Shown here piece after piece: positions 23,887 to 31,122 of a stretch of DNA of 34,466 nt (its first letter is position 1; each line of letters starts with the position of its first letter). The stretch is from Verrucomicrobiota bacterium (GTDB taxonomy: Bacteria; Verrucomicrobiota; Verrucomicrobiia; Chthoniobacterales; UBA10450): contig QHOW01000091.1 of assembly GCA_003219435.1 (NCBI GenBank), forward strand, positions 1 to 34,466, in the 5' to 3' direction. The position numbers and the translations under genes were made by a program. The notes below the pieces were generated by a model, which had not been told where the DNA came from, made no database searches, and saw nothing but the letters and a program-made list of their open reading frames with translations.

Positions 23887-24774
23887 ATGAGCGACGACGA
23901 AATGAAATGGTTAAAAAAAGCGCGCCTTTTCGAGCTGCCACGCCGTACCTATGGCTGGATGGTCAGTCATGCTGCGGTCCCCTATGCGGAATGCTTGCGC
24001 GGCTCGCGGTATCGAGTTTATTTCAGCGCGCGCGATCGATACAATCGGTCCCGAACGGGATTTTTCGATTTCGATCTACAGCATCCGGAAAAAATTCTAA
24101 GTATCAGTAAGAACCCTATTTTAGACCTCGGAAGATTAGGAGCTTTTGACGATTCGGGTGCCATGCTTTCTTGGATCACAAATTACGAGAACAAGAAATA
24201 TTTTTACTATTTCGGATGGAACTTGGGCGTCACAGTTCCTTTCCGAAATGCCATCGGCCTTGCTGTCTTTCAAGGCGGAGGTCAAACGGCGCGCAAGGTC
24301 TCCGAGGGCCCTATTCTCGACAGAGACATCCACGACCCATATTTCGTTTCCAATCCCTGCGTGCTTATCGATGGCGGAATTTGGCGAATGTGGTACGTCT
24401 CCTACTGGTACCATATCCGTTATGCGGAATCCGCCGACGGAATCAACTGGAGAAGAACGGGAATCGTCTGCATTGATTTTATCACAAGAAACGAACATGC
24501 CATTTCAAGGCCTTGCGTCATAAAGGAAAACAACGGGTATAAAATGTGGTACTCCTATCGCGGAAACAATTATCGCATCGGTTATGCCGAATCCTCGGAT
24601 GGGCTGCACTGGACAAGAAAGGACAGCGAAGCCGGAATCCGTGTGTCTCGGTCCGGCTGGGATTCCAAAATGATCGAGTACCCTTTCGTGTTTGATCATC
24701 AGGGAAGCCGTTATCTTCTTTATAACGGTAATAACTACGGAGAGACCGGTGTCGGGCTGGCCCTTCTCGCATGA
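23887..24774 (+). CDS. Five-bladed beta-propeller protein (GH43/GH32-like fold)
   Basis: 295 residues from the ATG at 23887. The track ORF begins 288 bp earlier at 23599, but its first part is AT-rich sequence and then a stretch (ARSAELLAERAPLAQFYGG...) that reads like the tail of another protein. The better start lies after an AGGAAAAA purine run (an ATG at 23902 is also possible). The body has repeated blades with IRYAESADGINW and IGYAESSDGLHW, SRPCVIKENNGYKMWYS, and HDPYFVSNPCVLIDGG, typical of the GH43/GH32 propeller superfamily, which hydrolyses or binds glycans. No signal peptide is seen, so it may be intracellular. Its stop overlaps the next ATG (ATGA), starting a coupled trio. Confidence 0.75.
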   Translation: MSDDEMKWLKKARLFELPRRTYGWMVSHAAVPYAECLRGSRYRVYFSARDRYNRSRTGFFDFDLQHPEKILSISKNPILDLGRLGAFDDSGAMLSWITNYENKKYFYYFGWNLGVTVPFRNAIGLAVFQGGGQTARKVSEGPILDRDIHDPYFVSNPCVLIDGGIWRMWYVSYWYHIRYAESADGINWRRTGIVCIDFITRNEHAISRPCVIKENNGYKMWYSYRGNNYRIGYAESSDGLHWTRKDSEAGIRVSRSGWDSKMIEYPFVFDHQGSRYLLYNGNNYGETGVGLALLA

Positions 24775-25531
24775 TGATCCATACGATTACTCGCAAGGAC
24801 TTGTTGGATTTGGTGTATCGCCGCAAGGAAGAGTTCCTCGCATCGATTCGCCGGAGTTATGCGTACATCGTCCGATCTTATTACGGGCGAGAGAAGGTAT
24901 TGGCCTTCAATGAATTTCTTAAAAAAATACGCCACGCATCCGAACCGTCCTGGTACCCTTGTTTGGATGGGTGTCCTGATTACCACCGTATCAATGACGA
25001 GTATCCAAAATCTTATGTCCGGGCGAGGATGCATTCCTATTACTTTCATCGCTGGAATCCAAACAGGGGTGTTTTTCAGGACTTCAAGGAAGTTTTTGAA
25101 ATAAAAAATGTGCTGTCCGGGACAGACAAGGACGCTCATTATGACAATGTTCCTTCGGACGGTGTTATTTCACGCGTTGTGAGCCATCAATATCCGCGCG
25201 GCGGGGGTACTTAGCAGAGCATGTTGACCCGGTGAATCCTTTTTCGCTGATTCAAACCATCATCCAAGCGTCGGATCACGGCGTCGATTATCAGGAAGGG
25301 GGCCTGTACATCCGCGAGACGGAAACGTCGGAACCTATTTTCCTGGACGCTTACTATACAATGGGCGACATGATCATAGCTTCGCCCGACGTGCGGCATG
25401 CCGTGGCGCGGATCGATCCAAACATACCTCTGGATTGGTCTAAAGAAGATGGCCGTAGGATGATACTACCTGTCATCATCCGCTCCGATTACAACATGGA
25501 CCCCAAGACAAAGCCGAGGAGCGTCGGATGA
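24771..25531 (+). pseudogene. 2OG-Fe(II) oxygenase-like protein, split by a frameshift in a G-run
   Basis: Track ORFs 24771-25214 and 25232-25531 are two halves of one protein of ~253 residues. The first ends PRGGGT-stop; a -1 shift at the GGGGG run (25203-25207) instead gives ...QYPRGGGYLAEHVDPVNPF, which continues into the second. The H-x-D of EHVDP and the later His in DVRHAVARID are where Fe(II)/2-oxoglutarate oxygenases hold iron, and ILPVIIRSDYNM closes the fold. The assignment is by pattern. It is ATGA-coupled to both neighbours. A homopolymer sequencing error would make the gene intact; slippage or a true mutation is the other option. Confidence 0.6.
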
Positions 25532-27213
25532 TCAGGCTAAGCATCGTCTCGACGCTCTACCAGTCGGAGTCTTACCTCGAGCAGTTCCATCGCCGGGTCG
25601 TCGCTGCAGCCGAGCAGATCACGCCGGACCTCGAGTTCGTGCTCGTCGACGACGGCTCGCCCGACGAGTCGGTGCGCGTGGCGCGCGGGTTGATCGCGCG
25701 CGACAACCGCGTTCGCTTGGTGCGGCTGTCGAGGAATTACGGCCACTTCCACGCGATCATGACAGGACTTTGTCATGCGCGAGGCGAGCTGATCTTCCTC
25801 ATAGACTCCGACCTCGAGGAGTCCCCGGAGGCGCTCGGCACGTTCTTCCAGCGGATGCAGCAGGCCAGCCACGATGACCCGATCGACGTCGTCTACGGTG
25901 TGCAGGCGCGCCGAAAAGGACGACTTCTCGAGCGTAGTTTCGGCGCGTTCTTCTACTCGCTCTTCAACCGTCTCTCGGGTGTGAAAGTCCCGCGCAATGC
26001 TCTCGTAGCGCGGTTGATGACTCGCCGATACGTAAACGCTCTGCTGCGTCACCGCGAACGCGAGTTGTTCATGCTCGGAGTGATGGCCCAGGTCGGATTC
26101 CGGCAGGAACCGGTTGTGGTCGAGAAATCCGACACGGCGCCAACGACCTACACGTTGCGGAAAAAGATCTCGTTGGCCTTGAAGTCGATGGCTGCCTTCA
26201 GCGACAAGCCACTGACCGCGATCTTTCTACTCGGTTTGGGAATCAGTTTTGTCGCCGCCCTTGGCATGATCTTCCTCTTTATCACCTCGGTCGTCGCCTC
26301 ATGGCACTACCTCGTCGGCTGGCCATCGCTCACGCTGCTCATCTCCTTCTTCGGCGGAATGATTCTGGTGTCGATCGGCACGGTCGGCTTCTACCTCGGT
26401 CGCGTGTTCGTGGAGGTGAAGGATCGTCCGGTGATCGTAATGCAGGTCGAAGAAACGGCCACGACAGGAACTAGCAGCCCCGATACTCTGACCGGAAGCG
26501 TGGGCGTGCCCCGACGAGCAATGCCCGAAACCATGCCGGATGACCATGTCAGCATCGTCACGCGATTCCTGCGGGTACTCGAGAGCAGGCTAGAAGTGCG
26601 CGGCGTGATCCACGTCGGAGCGCACCAGGGGCAGGAGGTCGACCAATATCTCGCGCATGGTTGCAAACGGATCGTGCTCGTGGAGCCGAATCCAGACGCG
26701 TGCCGCATCCTACGTGAGCGCTCCAAATCGCGACCGGAGGTACAAGTGATCGAGGCCGCCGCGCTCGACGAGTGCGGCACGGCGACGCTTCGAATCCACA
26801 CGAGCCGAACCGGCAGCACCGAGCCGGCGAGTGTGCTCGAGCTGAAGCGCTTCAAGGAGATCGTGCCTACGCTGGAAACGCCGAGAACTATTGAGGTGAA
26901 CGCGGATCGGCTCGACTCGCTGCTCGAGCGCTCCGGGATCGACAGCGCCGATTTCCAATTGCTGAATGTTGATGTTCAGGGTGCTGAGCTGCACGTATTA
27001 CGCGGGGCCGAGCGAACGCTCGCGTCGGTCGCGGCGGTACTCGTGGAAGTCCACGTCGTGGAGCTCTATAACGGCGGCGCGAGCGAGCGGGAGGTCGACG
27101 AGTTTCTGACAGAGCGCGGCTTCGAGCGTGCCGACGTCGCCTACCACGAGCTCTACGACGAGCGCGGCACGTTCCCGGCGTGGGCCGAAGCGCTGTACGT
27201 TCGCTCCCATTGA
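25528..27213 (+). CDS. Fusion: GT2 glycosyltransferase with two membrane helices - FkbM methyltransferase
   Basis: 561 residues. Residues 1-~215 are a GtrB/DPM-like GT2 (LVDDGSPDES at 40-48; LIDSDLEES with the DXD D93/D95; NYGHFHAIMTG). Two hydrophobic helices (about 230-300) anchor it, as in polyprenyl-phosphate glycosyl synthases. Residues ~345-561 form an FkbM-family SAM methyltransferase (GVIHVGAHQGQEVDQYL, VLVEPNPDACRILR, FQLLNVDVQGAELHVLRGAE). It probably makes a lipid-linked sugar and methylates the sugar or glycan, on the inner face of the membrane (inference). By eye it is much GC-richer at third positions than its neighbours (runs of GCG, CTC, GTC, GAC), with sharp edges, suggesting separate acquisition. 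ATGA overlap with the oxygenase-like gene. Confidence 0.88.
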   Translation: MIRLSIVSTLYQSESYLEQFHRRVVAAAEQITPDLEFVLVDDGSPDESVRVARGLIARDNRVRLVRLSRNYGHFHAIMTGLCHARGELIFLIDSDLEESPEALGTFFQRMQQASHDDPIDVVYGVQARRKGRLLERSFGAFFYSLFNRLSGVKVPRNALVARLMTRRYVNALLRHRERELFMLGVMAQVGFRQEPVVVEKSDTAPTTYTLRKKISLALKSMAAFSDKPLTAIFLLGLGISFVAALGMIFLFITSVVASWHYLVGWPSLTLLISFFGGMILVSIGTVGFYLGRVFVEVKDRPVIVMQVEETATTGTSSPDTLTGSVGVPRRAMPETMPDDHVSIVTRFLRVLESRLEVRGVIHVGAHQGQEVDQYLAHGCKRIVLVEPNPDACRILRERSKSRPEVQVIEAAALDECGTATLRIHTSRTGSTEPASVLELKRFKEIVPTLETPRTIEVNADRLDSLLERSGIDSADFQLLNVDVQGAELHVLRGAERTLASVAAVLVEVHVVELYNGGASEREVDEFLTERGFERADVAYHELYDERGTFPAWAEALYVRSH

Positions 27214-27360
27214 GCAGGACGTGATCGTCGAGTCGAGCTATATCCTGTGGAAAGGCTGCTTCGGCTGATCAGCTGTCCGACCGCGACAAAAACGGATGTC
27301 TTGCCGCGCGGATTCGTATCGGTTGTCAATGCAAACCCAGCGTTGGCCACTTCATTCCCG

Positions 27361-28020
27361 TTATAGCTCTATCTCAGAACTGCTCTTTGCAAACAATTTG
27401 GCTCTTTCCGGTAGATAAACTCCGCGCTCGACGGTGTCTTTCATGATTACTGCTCCCGCCCCGATCAGAGTCTCGCGAGCAATCGTAATAGAATCTCGCA
27501 GAGTCGCATTTACCCCTATGAAACAGTAAGGATGAATATGCACATGCCCGGAGACTACAATGTGAGAAGCAAGGAAGCAGTGGTCGTCAATCGTAGCGTC
27601 ATGGCCGATGTGATTGCCACTCCACAACGTGACATCATTACCGATGCGAACAAATGGTTGAATGGTGTTGTCCTCTAAGATGAAGCAGTTGTCGCCGACA
27701 GGATGGTCGGTGAGGAAGGAACATCGGCTACTGACGTAGCTAACCAGCTCATATCCCAGCTCCTTGGCCTTGTAGTACTTTTCCGCCCGCGTCCTGTTCA
27801 TCCGTGCATAGCTGAAGGCCACAAACATTTTATAATCTTGCGGTGAATAGAGCTTGGCGACCCCTTCGAATGCGACCATCGGTAGTCCAAGAAAAGACTC
27901 TCCTTTGAGATACTTTTGGTCAACCGTGAAGGCGGCGACCTGATGCTCGCTATCGCGCGTAAAGTAATAGTGAGCAAGGCGACCAATGTCGCCCGCTCCG
28001 AAAATTACCAGCCTCGCCAT
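27361..28020 (-). CDS. NeuD/PglD-type sugar O/N-acetyltransferase
   Basis: 219 residues. The N-terminal Rossmann-like part binds the nucleotide sugar (LVIFGAGDIGRLAHYY, G8-G13). From ~110 onward comes a left-handed beta-helix of hexapeptide repeats (DNTIQPFVRIGNDVTLW, GHDATIDDHCFLASH, GYCFIG-type coils, IGAGAVIMKD). The GHD motif holds the catalytic His seen in PglD. This class acetylates the C4 amino group of dTDP or UDP 4-amino-sugars from acetyl-CoA. With WecE-type aminotransferases in the same locus, an N-acetylated 4-amino-4,6-dideoxyhexose is the natural product (inference). It follows the methyltransferase with 11 bp between and forms an operon with WbqC. Confidence 0.9.
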   Translation of the reverse strand: MARLVIFGAGDIGRLAHYYFTRDSEHQVAAFTVDQKYLKGESFLGLPMVAFEGVAKLYSPQDYKMFVAFSYARMNRTRAEKYYKAKELGYELVSYVSSRCSFLTDHPVGDNCFILEDNTIQPFVRIGNDVTLWSGNHIGHDATIDDHCFLASHIVVSGHVHIHPYCFIGVNATLRDSITIARETLIGAGAVIMKDTVERGVYLPERAKLFAKSSSEIEL

Positions 28021-28031
28021 AAGACTCTTTG

Positions 28032-28658
28032 CTACTGCTTTCTTACCAAGATGGTGAACTCGTAGAGCGGATAATCGTGAATCAAAGAAACGAACCGGGA
28101 GAACTTCGTTTTACAGTAGTCGAAAAAGAACAACGGATCCGCGTAGTACAGATCGGGGCGTAGAAATTCCGGGTCGGAATATTTCGTAAGGACATTGAAT
28201 GCGAAACCCCGTTTGCTTAGCCGGCTGATCGCCTCCAAGGTCCGCAACATGTAGCTCTCCCACTCAGTGGAAGACGCCTGCAACTTCACATTAAACATCC
28301 CGCTGGCCACGGTGTAATCGGCCTCGCTCAGATCCTGCTCTCTACTCACGAAAGTAACTTCTTGCATCCCGGCGTGTAGTTCGACCCCTTTGGCTATCAT
28401 CCGCGGAGAAATGTCAAATCCGCAATATTGAAACGCATATCCTTCGCCCTTCAAGTAATCGGCGAGGGCGCCATAACCGCAGCCATAATCGTTGATCGTG
28501 AATGGTTGGCTGTGGTCCGTGAGCTTCAGAAGTTGGACGAATCTCAAACGTTGAGAATCTGGCGAATTCCAGTCCACCCCGCACGCCGTCGCTCCATGAA
28601 ATTCAATCTTTTCGCTGTAATATCTCTCGACGTCGCCGAGGATCTTAGCGTCGTTCAT
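28032..28658 (-). CDS. Class I SAM-dependent methyltransferase
   Basis: 209 residues from the ATG at 28658 (MNDAKILGDVERYYSEKI...). I prefer it to the track start at 28805 because family members begin at this ILGDVERYYSEK head, and AAAGGCGG stands just before. The first 49 codons of the long ORF have no recognised content. Motif I is INDYGCGYGALADYL, followed by YCGFDISPRMIAKG and the VASGMFNVKLQ region. The GVDWNSPDSQRLRF segment is typical of a methyltransferase type often found next to WbqC and NeuD genes. It would methylate a sugar or amino-sugar intermediate. Operon with both neighbours. Confidence 0.8.
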   Translation of the reverse strand: MNDAKILGDVERYYSEKIEFHGATACGVDWNSPDSQRLRFVQLLKLTDHSQPFTINDYGCGYGALADYLKGEGYAFQYCGFDISPRMIAKGVELHAGMQEVTFVSREQDLSEADYTVASGMFNVKLQASSTEWESYMLRTLEAISRLSKRGFAFNVLTKYSDPEFLRPDLYYADPLFFFDYCKTKFSRFVSLIHDYPLYEFTILVRKQ

Positions 28659-28834
28659 CCGCCTTTTGTTGTTGTCGCTGTTCAAAGTGTGCACCGAGCA
28701 ACTCTCGGTTACCAGGACGGAAGGAAGTTTCTTCGTTTCGCAGACTTCTCTAATAATAGCGTAACGTCTTTGTTTCACCCCGACGAATATTTTGAGAGGT
28801 AGCATAAAGCGTGGTAACGATTGAAAGGTCCACG

Positions 28835-29527
28835 TTAGAAACTCTTCATATACCTGGTGGCGCTGAGGCCTTCATTGAAAATAAGGTCGATGATGCTAAC
28901 GCGTGGCTCAAAAGGAGGATAGAGCTGCCTGTACTCCGGATAGCCGGAGTAATCCATGTACGAAACGGCGATACCTTCGTTTCTAAATAATTCTTCATCG
29001 AGGTAAGCTTTTGCCGAAGGCCCCGAGAGGTACGCCGTCGCACCTGCTTGCTGGCATAAATGAACCAATCTTCCGGTTTTGTCCCCAATCAAATTGTAAT
29101 CCATCGACCATGATACAGTCGTTCTTATCCCAAGGATTCGGCAAATTGCGACGATGAAACGATGGTTTATGTGCGAGAGGAGTTGGTCGTCCGTTCGCAA
29201 ATACAACTCTTCAAACAACTCTTTCTGCATTGCGAAATATTTCGCCCTCGAGTAGCTATGCACGATGGTCGCCCAATGTCTCCGCTGCCAGGTCGGATCA
29301 CTGATCCTTGTGTCTTTTATCTTTTGAAAGTACTTACCCTTTACTGCGACCGGTACCGTTAGCCACAGCGGCCCGCTCGAGGTCTTGATGACGTTCCTGT
29401 TTCGCCAGTCTCTAATCGTATACTGCACGTCGTCGTAGAGAATAAATTCATCTACAGAATTGATTAAATCAAAGTACCCTCGCCATGGGATATAATTCGA
29501 TTGAACGACAGCTATCGTTTTGCGCAT
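28835..29527 (-). CDS. wbqC: WbqC-family protein
   Basis: 230 residues matching the WbqC family (PF08889). The N-terminal block is [17 protein letters not shown], then [30 protein letters not shown], and a central block [14 protein letters not shown]; it ends [12 protein letters not shown]. WbqC proteins are found in O-antigen/exopolysaccharide loci with WecE-type aminotransferases and methyltransferases. The reaction has not been well established; a role in modifying an amino sugar is suspected. It heads the minus-strand operon WbqC - methyltransferase - NeuD-like. Its ATG lies inside the 3' end of a purC 5' stub, an unusual way for the gene to be joined to a leader. Confidence 0.88.
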   Translation of the reverse strand: MRKTIAVVQSNYIPWRGYFDLINSVDEFILYDDVQYTIRDWRNRNVIKTSSGPLWLTVPVAVKGKYFQKIKDTRISDPTWQRRHWATIVHSYSRAKYFAMQKELFEELYLRTDDQLLSHINHRFIVAICRILGIRTTVSWSMDYNLIGDKTGRLVHLCQQAGATAYLSGPSAKAYLDEELFRNEGIAVSYMDYSGYPEYRQLYPPFEPRVSIIDLIFNEGLSATRYMKSF

Positions 29528-29670
29528 GGCAGGATCACGTCGAAAGCCGAGATACGATCGCTTGCGACGAAGAGCAGCGTATCTCCAAGGTCAAAAATTT
29601 CACGCACCTTGCCGCTGCGGACTTTTTTGGTTCCGGGAAGTTCGATTGAGGATTCTGTAGCGATCTGCAT
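29512..29670 (-). pseudogene. purC: purC 5' stub (SAICAR synthase N-terminus)
   Basis: A 52-codon frame from ATG 29670 reads [20 protein letters not shown] and then [19 protein letters not shown], the clear N-terminus of PurC, including the nucleotide loop. After DVILP homology stops abruptly and the frame ends at a TAG inside the WbqC gene, overlapping it by 16 bp. More than three quarters of the enzyme is missing. The ORF track does not list it. A second, internally deleted purC is at 14890-15123. The purC promoter should still sit upstream and could now drive WbqC. Confidence 0.85.
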
Positions 29671-29731
29671 GAGCAAATGCTGAATGGTCAACGCTCAATA
29701 TACAACTTTCAACTCACATGTCGCTTGTTAT

Positions 29732-29791
29732 GTCGAGCGAAGTCGGGACATCTCTGTTCTAATCTCGAGAGATTCCTCGACTCCGCTCGGA
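29732..29791. repeat. Imperfect inverted repeat (intergenic hairpin)
   Basis: TCGAGCGAAGTCGGGACATCTCT is complementary to the later AGAGATTCCTCGACTCCGCTCGG with about four mismatches, around a 13-bp loop. It lies between the divergent purC stub and rlmI. This type of TCGAGCGAAGTCGAG...CTCGACTTCGCTCGA palindrome is widely dispersed in several bacterial genomes (from memory). It may also act as a terminator. Confidence 0.6.
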
Positions 29792-29829
29792 ATGCCAGAG
29801 TAATTGAGCGTTGGAGATTGAATTCCTTT

Positions 29830-30597
29830 ATGGCCGGAATTGTCGTTAAACCGCGAGCCCGAATTTTGCATGGTCACGATTGGGTGTTTTCCAGCGAAGT
29901 CCTCAAGGTCTTCGGGGATCCGGCGGATGGGGACGTGATCTCCTTGAAAGACGGGCGCGATCGTTTGATTGGGAGCGCCATTTACAATTCCAAATCGCAA
30001 ATCGTAGCGCGCCGTTTCTCCCGGCAACGGCAGGATCTCGATCTGGATTTTTTCAAACGCTGCATCGCACAAGCCGCTGATTACCGCATGCGTCGACAAA
30101 TCGCTCCGAAGTTATGCCCCTTGGTCTGGAGCGAGAGCGACGGATTGCCAGGTGTAATTGTTGATCGCTATGGCGACTATTTTGTCCTGCAAACCCTCAC
30201 GCTCGGCATGGACAGGCGCAAGGATCTGATAATAAACGCAATCGTCGATCTTTTTGGCGACGTCACAATTATCGAGCGCAACGACGTGGCGGTTCGGCAT
30301 GCGGAAGGTCTTGATTTACGCACCGGTGTTTTGCGCGGATCCCGCAGCCGCAGGGCTTTACCGGTCGAAGTTGTAATAGGCGGCCTAAAGTTTGAAGTCG
30401 ACCTTTTGCAGGCGCAAAAGACTGGTTTTTACCTCGATCAAAAGCAGAACCATGAAGCAATCGCGCAACATGCCGAAGGGCGCCGCGTGCTCAATTGCTT
30501 CACAAACCAGGGAGCATTCGCACTGGCTTGCGCCCGCGCCGGAGCCGTCGAGGTAACAGGTGTGGAAGAAAATTCGGATGTCAGGTCGCGTGGATGA
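29830..30597 (+). pseudogene. rlmI: rlmI-like 23S rRNA cytosine-C5 methyltransferase, 3'-truncated
   Basis: From the ATG at 29830 (MAGIVVKPRARILHGHDWVF) the N-terminal PUA domain is followed by the EEHUD-like region and the start of the methyltransferase domain. Motif blocks seen are LPGVIVDRYGDYFVLQT, LLQAQKTGFYLDQKQNH, and LNCFTNQGAFALACARAGA. It stops after VTGVEENSD with five unrelated codons and TGA. RlmI (m5C1962 of 23S rRNA) is about 390 residues; this has 255 and lacks motif IV and VI with the catalytic cysteines. The track start at 29677 adds 51 non-homologous codons and crosses a hairpin. Almost surely inactive. Confidence 0.85.
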
Positions 30598-31045
30598 CAT
30601 TGGGATCAGGCAACAGGAAAGGGTAGTGCGCCAAGGGCGCGCGTTTCATTTGCAAGTTGCTATCTATTTTTGTCCCCGCACAAAGCAACCATTTGCAAGG
30701 ATTTCCCTGCGCAATGTGGTCTTCTCAGGATCGCTGCTTTGCCGGGTGCAGTCCAGACAGTATGTATCGCGTCGGCCATCGGGGCAAAACACAAGCGACG
30801 ATTATCACTCGGCACCTTCGACTACATTGCCAATCGGATTTCATTTATCCCGATGACTTTCAGTCCGTCCTCAATCTTGCCTGGTGGGTTGAAAAGACCA
30901 ACGCATTTTTCGTTTCCAGAATCGCGGCTGCCTCCGAAAGCTTTCGGAGTTGAAACAGTGAAGGGTAATAAAGGCGCGCTGATCTCGCTTTGAGGCCAGC
31001 GCTCAAACCCGACGGCAGGTAACTCGAACGCCGGCCGAAGAAATT
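30598..31045 (+). repeat. Gap containing dispersed direct repeat, copy 2 (30772-31045)
   Basis: The 448 bp between the rlmI stub and the giant gene hold no gene. From 30772 it carries copy 2 of the repeat at 15127-15478, e.g. GATTTCATTTATCCCGATGA, with an exact 18-bp palindrome CTCCGAAAGCTTTCGGAG at 30932-30949. The ORF 30860-31150 on the minus strand crosses this repeat and has no recognised protein family. Confidence 0.75.
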
Positions 31046-31122
31046 GTTTGGTTTAGAATGGGGGTTTACCATGCGCCTCATCTGTGATACGCATTCTATT
31101 CTACCTGGGATTTGCCTGTTTT

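Noticed and set aside
26391-26855. 154-residue minus-strand ORF
   Set aside because: Antisense within the GC-rich GT2-FkbM gene; long shadow frames are expected in GC-rich DNA.
28428-28802. 124-residue plus-strand ORF whose tail looks protein-like
   Set aside because: Most of it is antisense to the methyltransferase; the tail (28660-28802) is too short to assign and no family was recognised.
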